The notes under the pieces were generated by a model, which did not search any database, was not told where the DNA came from, and was given only the letters and a program-made list of their open reading frames with translations. The translations under genes and the position numbers were made by a program. From assembly GCF_027011145.1 (NCBI RefSeq), contig NZ_JALVAO010000060.1:1-64000 (forward strand): a stretch of 64,000 nucleotides of DNA, given 5' to 3'. This document shows, one piece after another, positions 17,797 through 28,256 of this stretch (positions are counted from its first letter, which is position 1; every line of letters starts with the position of its first letter). The stretch is from Thermococcus sp. (lineage in GTDB: Archaea; Methanobacteriota_B; Thermococci; Thermococcales; Thermococcaceae).

Positions 17797-17856
17797 ACGG
17801 CTCCGTCAGTATACCCCTCATCACGTTTCAGCTACCGTGAGGTTCGTCATTGCCGT
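17797..17856 (-). ncRNA. Candidate C/D box guide sRNA B (23S rRNA target)
   Basis: Minus strand: C box ATGACGA (17850-17844), 12-nt guide ACCTCACGGTAG, D' CTGA (17831-17828), 3-nt spacer, C' GTGATGA (17824-17818), second guide, then D as either CTGA (17809-17806, 8-nt guide) or CGGA (17805-17802, 12-nt guide). With CGGA, the boxes are directly enclosed by a 5-bp stem ACGGC/GCCGT and the changed C-box and D-box bases could pair C-G. Ten bases of the first guide complement UACCGUGAGG, a highly conserved 23S rRNA segment. Confidence 0.68.
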
Positions 17857-17911
17857 TTGAATTGCGAGACTGTCACTAATCTCGAGGGAAAGTATAAGGA
17901 AATGGAAAACC

Positions 17912-20222
<2,311 letters not shown>

Positions 20223-20265
20223 GATGAACACCTCCGTGCATGAGCTCAAAGTTGGACATCTAAAT

Positions 20266-20292
20266 GTTCAGAACACTTAGTGTTTATAAATA
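20266..20292 (-). promoter_or_regulatory. sudBA promoter: TATA box with SurR-like operator
   Basis: On the minus strand TATTTATAAAC (20292-20282) is the TATA box, about 60 bases before the sudB start. The adjoining plus-strand sequence GTTCAGAAC-ACTTA-GTG (20266-20282) matches the Thermococcales SurR consensus GTTn3AACn5GTT except for the last base. Between TATA and transcript start, such a site would be expected to repress. The same stretch contains a 13-bp palindrome AACACTTAGTGTT (20272-20284). Confidence 0.6.
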
Positions 20293-20386
20293 TGTGCTCA
20301 ACCAAAGGTTTAGAACTCCGAATGGATTTCGAAGGGTTATTTTAAAACTTGAAGGAAACGCTTTTTAAATCCCGGGAAAAGCTTTC

Positions 20387-20617
20387 ATGGTGTTGGTAAT
20401 GGAGGCCAAGATGTTGGTTTATCACATTTCGGTTATCACAACTGCCCTTGGCATGTTCCTTCCACTGCTCTACGGTGCGGTTGGGCCTGTCAGAGAGGTT
20501 CTGGGAAGCAACCCCCTCCTGAAATCGCTTGCAATAATCATCTTAGGCTGGATAATCGCCTACATTACCTTTGAGGAGAAAGAGGAGAGCAGAGAAAACA
20601 CGTTCACAGCTTCCTGA
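20387..20617 (+). CDS. Small two-helix membrane protein
   Basis: A 76-residue protein with two membrane helices (about 12-32 and 46-62) and a charged C-terminal tail EEKEESRENT. ATG 20387 is about 22 bases below CTTTTTAAATC (20361-20371), compatible with leaderless translation; ATG 20399 is an alternative start. The 3' end overlaps the convergent trmI gene by 14 bases. I recognise no family. Confidence 0.55.
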   Translation: MVLVMEAKMLVYHISVITTALGMFLPLLYGAVGPVREVLGSNPLLKSLAIIILGWIIAYITFEEKEESRENTFTAS

Positions 20618-21374
20618 GAAACGTTATGTAACCTGTGTGGGCAAGCATGGTCGTCTTCGGCCTCATGCAGTCCCTTTTAACTTCCTGTTCCCTGACGAGA
20701 ACCTCAACAACCCTCGGCTTCATGAAGTGCTCTTTGTACTCCTCCAGCGCCCTGAAGAAGCGGTGAACCTGGTTCATGCACGGTGTATAGGCCACGAAGT
20801 AACCTCCGGGCCTCAAAACGTCAACCGCGTGGGGAAGAACGTTCTCGGGCTGTGGAAGATCAAGAACGATATGGTTGGCCCTCTCTTCATCTATTCCATC
20901 GTAGATGCTCTTGTTTTTTAGAAGAACTCTATCCGAGAAACCGGCGAGTTCTATGTTCTTCTTTGCTATCTCGTAGAAGTCCTTTCTCACTTCGTAGCTT
21001 ATTACCCTTCCCGCTGGTCCTACAGCATTGGCCAGAAAAATCGTCAGGGCCCCGCTCCCGGCCCCGGCCTCTATCACAATATCTCCCGGCGAGATTCCGG
21101 CGTAGGCTATGATTATTCCAGCGTCTTTTGGATGGACTATCTGAGGTCCACGCTTCATTTTCGCTATTATATCGTTGATGTCGGGCTTTAGCGCTACGAA
21201 TGTTTCCCCCTTATGGCTCTCTATTCTCGTTCCATAAGGTTTTCCTATGAGCTCACCTAGGTTTAATATCCCCAAATCAGTATGAAACTCCTTTTTTTCA
21301 ACTTTCACAAGATATCTCTTTCCCCTTTTGTCAATGAGAACAACACTGCTTCCCTCTTTAATCACTAACGCCAC
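20604..21374 (-). CDS. trmI: tRNA (adenine-N1)-methyltransferase TrmI
   Basis: A 256-residue SAM-dependent enzyme that makes m1A at positions 57/58 of the tRNA T-loop, important for thermal stability. An N-terminal small beta domain precedes the Rossmann domain with motif I IVIEAGAGSGALTIFLA (about 99-115), the acidic YEVRKDF and the catalytic-region VLDLPQPENVL. ATG 21374 lies inside the end of the DUF257 gene (17-base overlap), so the pair is an operon. Confidence 0.93.
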   Translation of the reverse strand: MALVIKEGSSVVLIDKRGKRYLVKVEKKEFHTDLGILNLGELIGKPYGTRIESHKGETFVALKPDINDIIAKMKRGPQIVHPKDAGIIIAYAGISPGDIVIEAGAGSGALTIFLANAVGPAGRVISYEVRKDFYEIAKKNIELAGFSDRVLLKNKSIYDGIDEERANHIVLDLPQPENVLPHAVDVLRPGGYFVAYTPCMNQVHRFFRALEEYKEHFMKPRVVEVLVREQEVKRDCMRPKTTMLAHTGYITFLRKL

Positions 21375-21978
21375 CGTCCTTGTAAATTTTGATATTCCCT
21401 TCTGAGACTTCCACTATGGCTGTGCTGAGTTCTTCTAGTATGGCCAACCGAGAGCGTTTTATGACTTCGGAGTTGATGAAATTGATTATTACCAAATCCT
21501 CAGCTGGAATTGTGCTTACGGCCGTCAATATGGCCTTTATGGCATTCTCTGGATTGAAATGGATATAATGAGCAAGCCCAAATGTTACCATGTATTTTGG
21601 CTTCTGTGGAAGTCTAGAGATTTTGCTCATAATTGAGTGGTAGCTTCTCAGAAAAGTATGGGGATCATAGCTTGGGACTACGTCCTCAAGAATTTCTCCA
21701 TATGTCACAGTCCCTGGTCCCACACGAACAACTTTTAAGTCCCTGAGAAGCTCGATAATGCTTGAATAATCAACTTCCCCTCTCCTCATGAACTTCCTCA
21801 GTAAAATCTCCCCCATGCCAAAGAAATCCACTACAACAACGCCTCCCTCGCCTATTGCAGGTAAAAGTTCTCCCCATGCGAGCGTTTCTATAGGTTCTCG
21901 CGACCGATACTCAACTAAAACAACGTCCCCGGGAGCCATAAAGCTCAACACGTCTTTTTCAAGATTTTTGATTACCAT
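21358..21978 (-). CDS. DUF257 family protein
   Basis: A 206-residue alpha/beta protein resembling the Thermococcales-restricted DUF257 family, which has a RecA/P-loop-like look but no consensus Walker A here. Landmarks are GDVVLVEYRSREPIETLAWGELL and VVVDFFGMGEILL. The function is unknown. ATG 21978 follows GGTGA; the preceding in-frame start at 21990 lacks such spacing. The gene is AT-richer than the sudBA genes nearby. Confidence 0.72.
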   Translation of the reverse strand: MVIKNLEKDVLSFMAPGDVVLVEYRSREPIETLAWGELLPAIGEGGVVVVDFFGMGEILLRKFMRRGEVDYSSIIELLRDLKVVRVGPGTVTYGEILEDVVPSYDPHTFLRSYHSIMSKISRLPQKPKYMVTFGLAHYIHFNPENAIKAILTAVSTIPAEDLVIINFINSEVIKRSRLAILEELSTAIVEVSEGNIKIYKDGGVSD

Positions 21979-22035
21979 GATCTTCACCAAAAGGGTTTTT
22001 AACGCCCACTCTTTTAAATCTTGCCGGGTGGAAAA

Positions 22036-22362
22036 ATGAAGTTTGTGATATGGCCGAGTGAGCTAGATAGAAGACTTAGCAGGAAATATGGAAGAACAGT
22101 CCCTAAGAATATCGCCGTTGATAAACCTAAATTCTCTGAAATTGAGGATGCAATATTAATTCTCGGCATGAAAATTCTTGAAAAGGACACCCATAAGCTA
22201 AATCCCCGTCTTTCGGGACTTGAAGAAGAACTAAGAACTTACGGCTTTATGAAAATTGAAAGCCCATATGGAAAATCGAAGAGCCTCAAAATGATTGCGG
22301 AAAAGATTAGAGAACTCCGTTCGCGTTCAAAATCAACTAAGGCTAAGAGAAAGAGAAGGTGA
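22036..22362 (+). CDS. srp19: Signal recognition particle 19 kDa protein (SRP19)
   Basis: A 108-residue protein that binds helices 6 and 8 of 7S RNA and primes SRP54 binding. The family start MKFVIWPSELDRRLSRKYGR, the KNIAVDKP segment and the basic C-terminal tail are characteristic. ATG 22036 follows GGGTGG. The stop codon abuts the stop of the convergent RAM-domain gene at 22363. The coding sequence is AT-rich for this genome. Confidence 0.92.
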   Translation: MKFVIWPSELDRRLSRKYGRTVPKNIAVDKPKFSEIEDAILILGMKILEKDTHKLNPRLSGLEEELRTYGFMKIESPYGKSKSLKMIAEKIRELRSRSKSTKAKRKRR

Positions 22363-22605
22363 TCACTCCTCGTCCATTTCAACTACTATCGCGGTGGTAG
22401 TGTCTATAACCCCATCGATGTTATGTATGTCGTGGAGTATTCTTCTGGTCAGTTCTCCAAGGTCTTTGGCTTCGATGTGGACGATGGCATCGTAGGGACC
22501 GGTGACGGCATCTGCCTTTGTAACGCCCGGTATCTGCTTGAGAGCCTCAATGACGCTCTCAACTTTTCCAATCTCAACTGTTAACAAAACATACGACCTA
22601 ACCAT
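22363..22605 (-). CDS. Stand-alone Lrp/AsnC ligand-binding (RAM) protein
   Basis: An 80-residue beta-alpha-beta protein (YVLLTVEIGKVESVIEALKQI, ADAVTGPYDAIVHIEAKD) with the amino-acid-binding domain of Lrp regulators and no DNA-binding domain. Such single-domain proteins assemble into rings and bind amino acids, sometimes modulating full-length Lrp proteins. ATG 22605 follows GGTGAT; GTTTAAG-like TATA GCTTAAATGAGC lies at about 22650-22661. Confidence 0.88.
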   Translation of the reverse strand: MVRSYVLLTVEIGKVESVIEALKQIPGVTKADAVTGPYDAIVHIEAKDLGELTRRILHDIHNIDGVIDTTTAIVVEMDEE

Positions 22606-22696
22606 AGACATCACCGCCGAAATTTTCTTCGCAATTTAGTTGGAGTTCTGCTCATTTAAGCTTTTCGTAGTACAGGCATTCGGCCAATAGGATATG

Positions 22697-22752
22697 TGAT
22701 TGCAATCAAAGAATCATCGTTGTGACAAAATGACCATCGAAAAATTTATACG
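22697..22752 (+). promoter_or_regulatory. Promoter of the peptide transporter with upstream palindrome
   Basis: AAATTTATAC (22743-22752) is a good TATA box about 50 bases before ATG 22800. TGATTGCAATCA (22697-22708), a perfect 12-bp palindrome, lies about 35 bases upstream of the TATA, where an archaeal activator could bind. The regulator is unknown. Confidence 0.5.
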
Positions 22753-22799
22753 TCTTCCAAGATAACATATAGTGCCTCAATCGACAGAGGTGAGCGTTT

Positions 22800-25004
22800 A
22801 TGAAAGGGAAAGTGGCAGTGACACTTCTGCTGGTTTTTGTTGTGGCATTTTCAGTAGTAGCTAGTGGCTGTATCGGTGGTGGGAGTAGTCCCACAACGAC
22901 AACAATAAGCCCCGCAGGGGGTTCTACTTCGACTTCTCAGGCATCCTCTACTCAAACGACATCAAGTTCTTCAACAACCGTGCAGTCATCTAAGGCTATA
23001 ACATATATTGAGGAGCACCTATCCAATGCGACGGTTATAGAAACTCCAAAGTACGTCGTCGTCGTTGGACCTGAAGGAAAGGGAGCCAAAGTTTCAAACC
23101 TACCCAACAAGCCGGTCATCGTGGTCTCTTACAAGGTCGATGAGAAGAAGACTCCTAGTATAGAGGAGCTCATGAAGAACCAACAGGGCTTCGGTCAAAT
23201 AAACCCTGCATTCCTCCGTGACCCGAGGATGGACGCTTTAATCCAGCTCGGCAGGAAAATAACAGATCCCAATATTAGGGAGGCACTATATAATGCCCTG
23301 TACATTCTTGCCAACAAAGAGGTTCCGGAGATAATTCTCGGTGATACTAAGGCTACCCGCGTCTACTGGAACTGGGTGCACAACTGGTATTACAATCCTG
23401 TTCTCGCACCGCGCTGGGACCTCGTTATGGAGGACAAGAACGCACCGACGGTCAGCATTGGAATAGGTGACTACAAGAACGAGCCCGGAACAATCGTTGA
23501 AACAACCATAGGATGGCCGAGCTCCTTCGACCCGGCATTTGACTACGAGACCTTTGGATGGGCCCTCTACCACAACGTTGGTGATACCCTCGTTACATAC
23601 TGGGAAAACGAGACCAAGAAGGTTTCACCCGACTTGGCTGTCGCGTGGGCCCACAACAAGGACGGAACCGTCTGGTACTTCGTTATAAGGGGAGGAGTTA
23701 AGGCTTACGACCCCAAGACCGGCAAGCTCTATCCGATTAATGCTACGGATGTTGAATTTGAGTTCTGGCGCATTCTCAGGGCAGGTTACTCCGTCAACTG
23801 GATGCTGGCAACCTACACCGACCTCAACAAGAGCTATGCTATGAGTGAAAGCGAGTTTGAGAAGGTTCTCCAGAACGGTGGAATAATAGCCGACTTCAAC
23901 GGCAAGACAAAGGAGGTTAAGAGTCTCAACGAGCTCCTCCAGTTCTTCGGCTACAGCGGACCAACTGCTGGAGTTTACAAGCTCGTTCTCCCGCACCCAT
24001 ACGGTGGAATACTGAGCGTTCTTGCAGACCCATACCTGATGGTCATCCCCGCGAAATACCTGCTCGGAGACAAGTACGAGGAGGCCATGAAGGCCTCTGA
24101 CTGGGGTAGAAAACCATGGGAGTGGGCCAAGTACGTCCAGCCGGGTTCAAAGGACCCAATACACCAGATGCTTCAGAACAACTACATTGGAGTGTTCACC
24201 GGGCCGTTCTACATCAAAGACGCCAAGCAGAACAGCTACATAATCCTTGAGAGGAACCCCTACTACTGGAACTCCAGCGTCTGGAGCAAGCTGGAGGAGA
24301 AGTATCCGAATTACGTCACGACCAAGCGCGTCATATACGTCCTCTCAGACGATGCAACAACGCGCATAAGCCTCTTCCAGAAGGGTGTTGCGGATATAGC
24401 GGCGGTTCCAGTTGACAGGCTCGACGCGGTCAAGAACCTCAAGCTCGGCAACTTTGAGTCAAAGATTGACTCCTTTGTCACACCGGATATGGTGTTCATA
24501 GTTCTCAACGCCGCGAAGAAGCCCTTCGATAACGTCAAAGTGAGGGAGGCCCTTGCTTGGGCAACACCCTACGAGCAGATTTACCAGGCGGTTTACAAGG
24601 GCTACATGGTGCCGAACTACGGCCCGATTCCAATTGGATGGCTCGGCTATACCGAGTGCTGTGTCATCAAGTACAAGTACAACATCGCAAAGGCACTCCA
24701 GCTTATCAGGGAGTCCGGCATAAACCCAAGTGACTACACCATAACGATTTATTACAACACCGGAAACACCCAGCGTGAAAAGATAGCAACGCTCCTCCAG
24801 AACACGTGGGGACAGCTTGGTTTCAAGATTTCAGTTACGCCTCTCTCGTGGCCGACACTCCTGAGCAAGACGGCCAGCGGAGACTTTGATGTCTACATCG
24901 TTGGATGGGCACCCGACTTCCTCGACCCCGACGACTACGTCGGCCCATTCCTCCAGAGTGCTGTTGTCTTTGACAGCCTCAACTACGAGGTTATTGAAGG
25001 GTGA
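22800..25004 (+). CDS. Family-5 peptide ABC transporter binding lipoprotein, apparently circularly permuted
   Basis: A 734-residue extracellular binding protein. The signal peptide ends in lipobox ASGC with Cys24, followed by a Ser/Thr-rich linker (about 29-64), typical of archaeal surface lipoproteins. Oddly, residues about 139-203 (DPRMDALIQLGRKITDP...ILANKEVPEI...VYWNWVHNWYYNP) resemble the C-terminal end of family-5 binding proteins. The usual N-terminal signature (SSFDPAFDYETFGWALYHNV) comes only at about 241, and the chain stops about 22 residues after DPDDYVGPF, where relatives continue for roughly 100. The order thus looks circularly permuted. ATG 22800 follows GAGGTGAGC. Confidence 0.88.
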   Translation: MKGKVAVTLLLVFVVAFSVVASGCIGGGSSPTTTTISPAGGSTSTSQASSTQTTSSSSTTVQSSKAITYIEEHLSNATVIETPKYVVVVGPEGKGAKVSNLPNKPVIVVSYKVDEKKTPSIEELMKNQQGFGQINPAFLRDPRMDALIQLGRKITDPNIREALYNALYILANKEVPEIILGDTKATRVYWNWVHNWYYNPVLAPRWDLVMEDKNAPTVSIGIGDYKNEPGTIVETTIGWPSSFDPAFDYETFGWALYHNVGDTLVTYWENETKKVSPDLAVAWAHNKDGTVWYFVIRGGVKAYDPKTGKLYPINATDVEFEFWRILRAGYSVNWMLATYTDLNKSYAMSESEFEKVLQNGGIIADFNGKTKEVKSLNELLQFFGYSGPTAGVYKLVLPHPYGGILSVLADPYLMVIPAKYLLGDKYEEAMKASDWGRKPWEWAKYVQPGSKDPIHQMLQNNYIGVFTGPFYIKDAKQNSYIILERNPYYWNSSVWSKLEEKYPNYVTTKRVIYVLSDDATTRISLFQKGVADIAAVPVDRLDAVKNLKLGNFESKIDSFVTPDMVFIVLNAAKKPFDNVKVREALAWATPYEQIYQAVYKGYMVPNYGPIPIGWLGYTECCVIKYKYNIAKALQLIRESGINPSDYTITIYYNTGNTQREKIATLLQNTWGQLGFKISVTPLSWPTLLSKTASGDFDVYIVGWAPDFLDPDDYVGPFLQSAVVFDSLNYEVIEG

Positions 25005-25008
25005 ACCC

Positions 25009-25035
25009 TTTCTTTTCTTTTGCTCCTCTTTTGGT
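25009..25035 (+). terminator. Pyrimidine-rich tract after binding-protein gene
   Basis: Directly after the stop codon comes a run of T/C with blocks CTTTCTTTTCTTTT and CCTCTTTTGG. Archaeal RNA polymerase terminates at such T-rich tracts, so partial termination here could make binding-protein mRNA more abundant than permease mRNA. Confidence 0.45.
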
Positions 25036-25060
25036 TCTCAACAACAGGGAGGGAAACGAC

Positions 25061-26062
25061 GTGGCAGGGCTTGGAAAATTCCTGGTGAGAAGGGCGCTGA
25101 CGTTTGTTCCAACTCTCATTGGGGTTACGCTCATTGTTTTCGTTATAGCCTACGTGATTCCCGCCAATCCCGTCCGTGCCTGGGCGGGGGGTGAAAAGGC
25201 TTCTCAAGCCGCGATTGAGATGATTAAGAAGGAGTACCATCTCGACCAGCCGTGGTACGATCAGTATATCTTTCTTGTAAAGGGCCTCTTTACGAACTCT
25301 CTCCTTGACCCCTTGAATCAGGAGCCCGTCTTTGACAACATAGGTAACAGGTTCGTTGTGACTTTTCAACTGGCGTTGTTTGCATTCTTTTTTGTTGTGC
25401 TTATGGGATTACCCCTCGGAATAATCTCGGCCCTAAAAAGGAACAGCACAGTGGACATGGTGCTCAGAATAATAGCCTTGGTCTTCATATCAACTCCAAT
25501 TTACGTTATAGCTTACCTCTTCATATGGCTCTTCTTCATCCACTGGAACGCAACAACACTCGCAGGAATACCCCCTGGACCGCCACATAAAATAACCCAT
25601 ATCCCTGTGATAGATGACATCCTAACCCTCAACTGGAGCAACTTCGTTCAGCAGGTAAAACGTTTCTGGCTCCCGGGCTTTACCCTTGGAATAGCGGCAG
25701 CTGGTGTTCTAATGAGGTTCACAAGGAACTCCTTCCTTGAGGCATACAGTAGGGACAGCACGCTGTTCCTCAAAGCAAAGGGTGTTCCTAAGAGCAGGCT
25801 TTACAGACACGTCCTCAAGAACGCCCTCGTCCCTGTGATAACCATACTGGCTCTCCAGTTCGGCGGGCTTCTGGCCGGAACACCGATTACGGAGACCGTT
25901 TTCAACCTTCCGGGAATAGGTCGCTACGCACTTCAGGCAATAATGTATCTGGACTTCCCGGCTTTGATAGGCGTCACGTTCCTCTACGCGATAGTCTTCG
26001 TCACGGCAAACCTGATAGCCGACATACTCTACGCGATAATCGACCCGAGGGTTAGGTTCTGA
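25061..26062 (+). CDS. Peptide ABC transporter permease (DppB-type)
   Basis: A 333-residue inner permease with six membrane helices. The N-terminal RRALTFVPTLIGVTLIVFV, the family loop and the EAA motif region (EAYSRDSTLFLKAKGVPKSRLYRHVLKNALVPVIT) that contacts the ATPase are clear. I start at GTG 25061, eight bases after GGGAGG; an in-frame GTG at 25001 overlaps the preceding stop and would translate the T-rich tract. It forms the membrane channel with the DppC-type partner. Confidence 0.92.
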   Translation: MAGLGKFLVRRALTFVPTLIGVTLIVFVIAYVIPANPVRAWAGGEKASQAAIEMIKKEYHLDQPWYDQYIFLVKGLFTNSLLDPLNQEPVFDNIGNRFVVTFQLALFAFFFVVLMGLPLGIISALKRNSTVDMVLRIIALVFISTPIYVIAYLFIWLFFIHWNATTLAGIPPGPPHKITHIPVIDDILTLNWSNFVQQVKRFWLPGFTLGIAAAGVLMRFTRNSFLEAYSRDSTLFLKAKGVPKSRLYRHVLKNALVPVITILALQFGGLLAGTPITETVFNLPGIGRYALQAIMYLDFPALIGVTFLYAIVFVTANLIADILYAIIDPRVRF

Positions 26063-26073
26063 GGGTGGTGGTC

Positions 26074-27273
26074 ATGGTCAAACAGGAGGAATACGAACCA
26101 AAGGAAGAGTACGAGATGAGCATACTGGATAGAATCAGTGACAGGCTCATAGACGGCCTTGCATCCTTTATAAGCCTCTTCAAAAAGGACTGGAAGCGAA
26201 GGAATCAGTCGAGAATTAAAGAATGGAAGCTAATGGCGTACGCCATAAACCGTTCCCCTCCGACGTTGCTCGGGCTTTTCATAGTCATCATTTACATCTT
26301 CATCGGCATATTTGGACCTTACTTGACTCCTTGGTCGTATGACTTCTTCCCAGTGAATTACAACTACTCAACCCAGCTTGCACCACCGGGCTCGACTTAC
26401 TTCCTCAACGTTACGGAGCTCAAAAACGGGTACATAATCCACTACACGACATACATCCACTATCCCCTCGGTTCGGACACCTACGGAAGGGACGTTCTTA
26501 GTCTTCTTCTCGCGGGAGCCAGAACGGCGCTGGTGTTGGACATATTTATCATCCTCATAGGCCCGACAATAGGAATAATCCTCGGACTGATTTCCGGCTA
26601 CTACGGTGGGAAGGTCGATGAGGTCATAATGCGTATTACGGACATGTTCCTGGCATTCCCGGGGCTTATACTCGCCATTGCCCTCTCCGCGGTTCTACCG
26701 GGCAGAATTCAGAACTTCCTGAATGCCCACACATGGGCCCAGACGCTCGTTTTAAAGCTCTTCGCATTGCACCCGAGAGACGTTAACAACCTTGGAAAGC
26801 TCTTGGCGGTTTTTGTCGCTCTGGTCATAGTCTGGTGGCCGGGCTACGCTAGGGTAACGCGCGGTTCAACGCTGACGGAGAAGGAGAACCTATACGTCGA
26901 GGCTGCCCGTGCGATAGGCCTACCAACCAGAACGATACTCTTCAGGCATATACTTCCCAACATCATAGGCCCTATTTTGGTTATGATCACGATGGACTTC
27001 GGTGGAATAATCCTTACGGAGGCTGGCCTGAGTTTCCTTGGACTCGGTGCCGTTCCACCAATACCGGACTGGGGTAACCTAATCAACCAGGGTTCACAGC
27101 AGTTCCCACAGGCATGGTGGCTCGTTGCCTTCCCGGGATTGGTTATAGTCACCGTCGTCCTTGGCTGGAATCTCCTCGGTGATGGTTTGAGAGACGTCCT
27201 TGACCCGAGGACAAGGAGGAGCCTCGAGTTCAAACTCAAGAAGAAGTCCGGTGGGGGTGAAGAGAATGCCTGA
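26074..27273 (+). CDS. Peptide ABC transporter permease (DppC-type)
   Basis: A 399-residue second permease. A charged cytoplasmic N-terminus of about 65 residues precedes the first helix (PTLLGLFIVIIYIFIGIFG). An extracellular insertion (about 90-135) leads to HYPLGSDTYGRDVLSLLLAGARTAL, the standard DppC entry. The EAA loop is YVEAARAIGLPTRTILFRHILPNIIGPI. ATG 26074 follows GGGTGGTG. It overlaps the next ATPase gene by eight bases. Confidence 0.93.
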   Translation: MVKQEEYEPKEEYEMSILDRISDRLIDGLASFISLFKKDWKRRNQSRIKEWKLMAYAINRSPPTLLGLFIVIIYIFIGIFGPYLTPWSYDFFPVNYNYSTQLAPPGSTYFLNVTELKNGYIIHYTTYIHYPLGSDTYGRDVLSLLLAGARTALVLDIFIILIGPTIGIILGLISGYYGGKVDEVIMRITDMFLAFPGLILAIALSAVLPGRIQNFLNAHTWAQTLVLKLFALHPRDVNNLGKLLAVFVALVIVWWPGYARVTRGSTLTEKENLYVEAARAIGLPTRTILFRHILPNIIGPILVMITMDFGGIILTEAGLSFLGLGAVPPIPDWGNLINQGSQQFPQAWWLVAFPGLVIVTVVLGWNLLGDGLRDVLDPRTRRSLEFKLKKKSGGGEENA

Positions 27274-28246
27274 GCCCATCATAGAAATCAAAAACCTCAG
27301 CGTTTACTTCTACACCTACGCAGGTGTTGTCAAGGCGATAGAGAACGTGTCCTTTGACATCTACCGTGGCGAAACACTGGCCCTCGTCGGTGAGACCGGC
27401 TGTGGAAAAAGCGTCACCTCAAGGGCGATAACCAAGCTCATCGAGAGCCCCGGTAGGATAGTGAACGGTCAGGTGATTTACCACAGGGACGACGGCTCAA
27501 CAATCGATTTGCTCAAGCTAAGCGAAGAGGAGATACGGGAAATCCGGGGTAATGAGATAGCATACATCTTCCAAGACCCGCATTCCTCCCTTGACCCCCT
27601 GTACACCGTTGGATATCAGATAGGTGAGGCCATGGAAGTTCACGGCAAGGTCAAGAACATAAAAGAAGGCATAGCGAAGGCTGTGGACATTTTGAGGGAA
27701 GTCCTCATCCCAGATCCTGAGAGGAGAGTTAAAAATTATCCCCATGAACTTTCCGGGGGTATGAAACAGAGGGTTGTGATTGGAATAGGGATAGCCAACA
27801 ACCCGAGGTTGCTCATAGCTGACGAGCCCACAACCGCGCTCGACGTTACCGTTCAGGCACAGATACTCGAGCTTCTCAACGAGCTGAAGAGAAAATATAA
27901 TGCGACAGTTCTCCTCATAACTCACAACCTGGGTGTTGTTGCGGAAACGGCCCAGCGCGTCGTTGTCATGTACGCGGGGAAGGTTGTTGAGATAGGCAGT
28001 GTTGACCAGATATTCCACAACCCCCTGCATCCATACACCATTGCACTTCTCAGGGCAGTGCCAAACCCCCTAAAGAGGATAGAAAAGCTCGAGAGCATTC
28101 CCGGAACAGTCCCGAACCTTATAACTCCACCGAAGGGCTGTCGCTTCCACCCGAGATGCCCACTGGCTGAAGAGCGTTGCAGAAAAGAGGAGCCCAAACT
28201 CAAGGAGATAGAACCGGGCCATTTTGTGGCCTGCCACAGATACTGA
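27266..28246 (+). CDS. Peptide ABC transporter ATPase (DppD-type)
   Basis: A 326-residue ATPase with Walker A GETGCGKS, Q-loop FQDPHSSLDP, signature LSGGMKQRVVI, Walker B LLIADEPTTALD and switch His in LITHN. The C-terminal oligopeptide-ATPase extension includes CRFHPRCPLAEERC, cysteine ligands of the 4Fe-4S type seen in this subfamily. ATG 27266 overlaps the end of the permease gene, so translation is coupled. Confidence 0.94.
   Translation: MPEPIIEIKNLSVYFYTYAGVVKAIENVSFDIYRGETLALVGETGCGKSVTSRAITKLIESPGRIVNGQVIYHRDDGSTIDLLKLSEEEIREIRGNEIAYIFQDPHSSLDPLYTVGYQIGEAMEVHGKVKNIKEGIAKAVDILREVLIPDPERRVKNYPHELSGGMKQRVVIGIGIANNPRLLIADEPTTALDVTVQAQILELLNELKRKYNATVLLITHNLGVVAETAQRVVVMYAGKVVEIGSVDQIFHNPLHPYTIALLRAVPNPLKRIEKLESIPGTVPNLITPPKGCRFHPRCPLAEERCRKEEPKLKEIEPGHFVACHRY
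28130..28155. repeat. 26-bp exact repeat in paralogous ATPase genes, copy 1
   Basis: These 26 bases, encoding PKGCRFHPR, recur exactly at 29100-29125 in the second ATPase gene. The surrounding genes have diverged in many synonymous positions, so the identity hints at conversion or strong constraint. Confidence 0.7.
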
Positions 28247-28256
28247 GGTGATGACG

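Noticed and set aside
17794-17809. Palindrome CTGACGG-CT-CCGTCAG as a protein-binding operator
   Set aside because: It falls inside the predicted guide RNA, where its halves supply the D box region and closing stem, and no protein gene starts nearby in a matching position.
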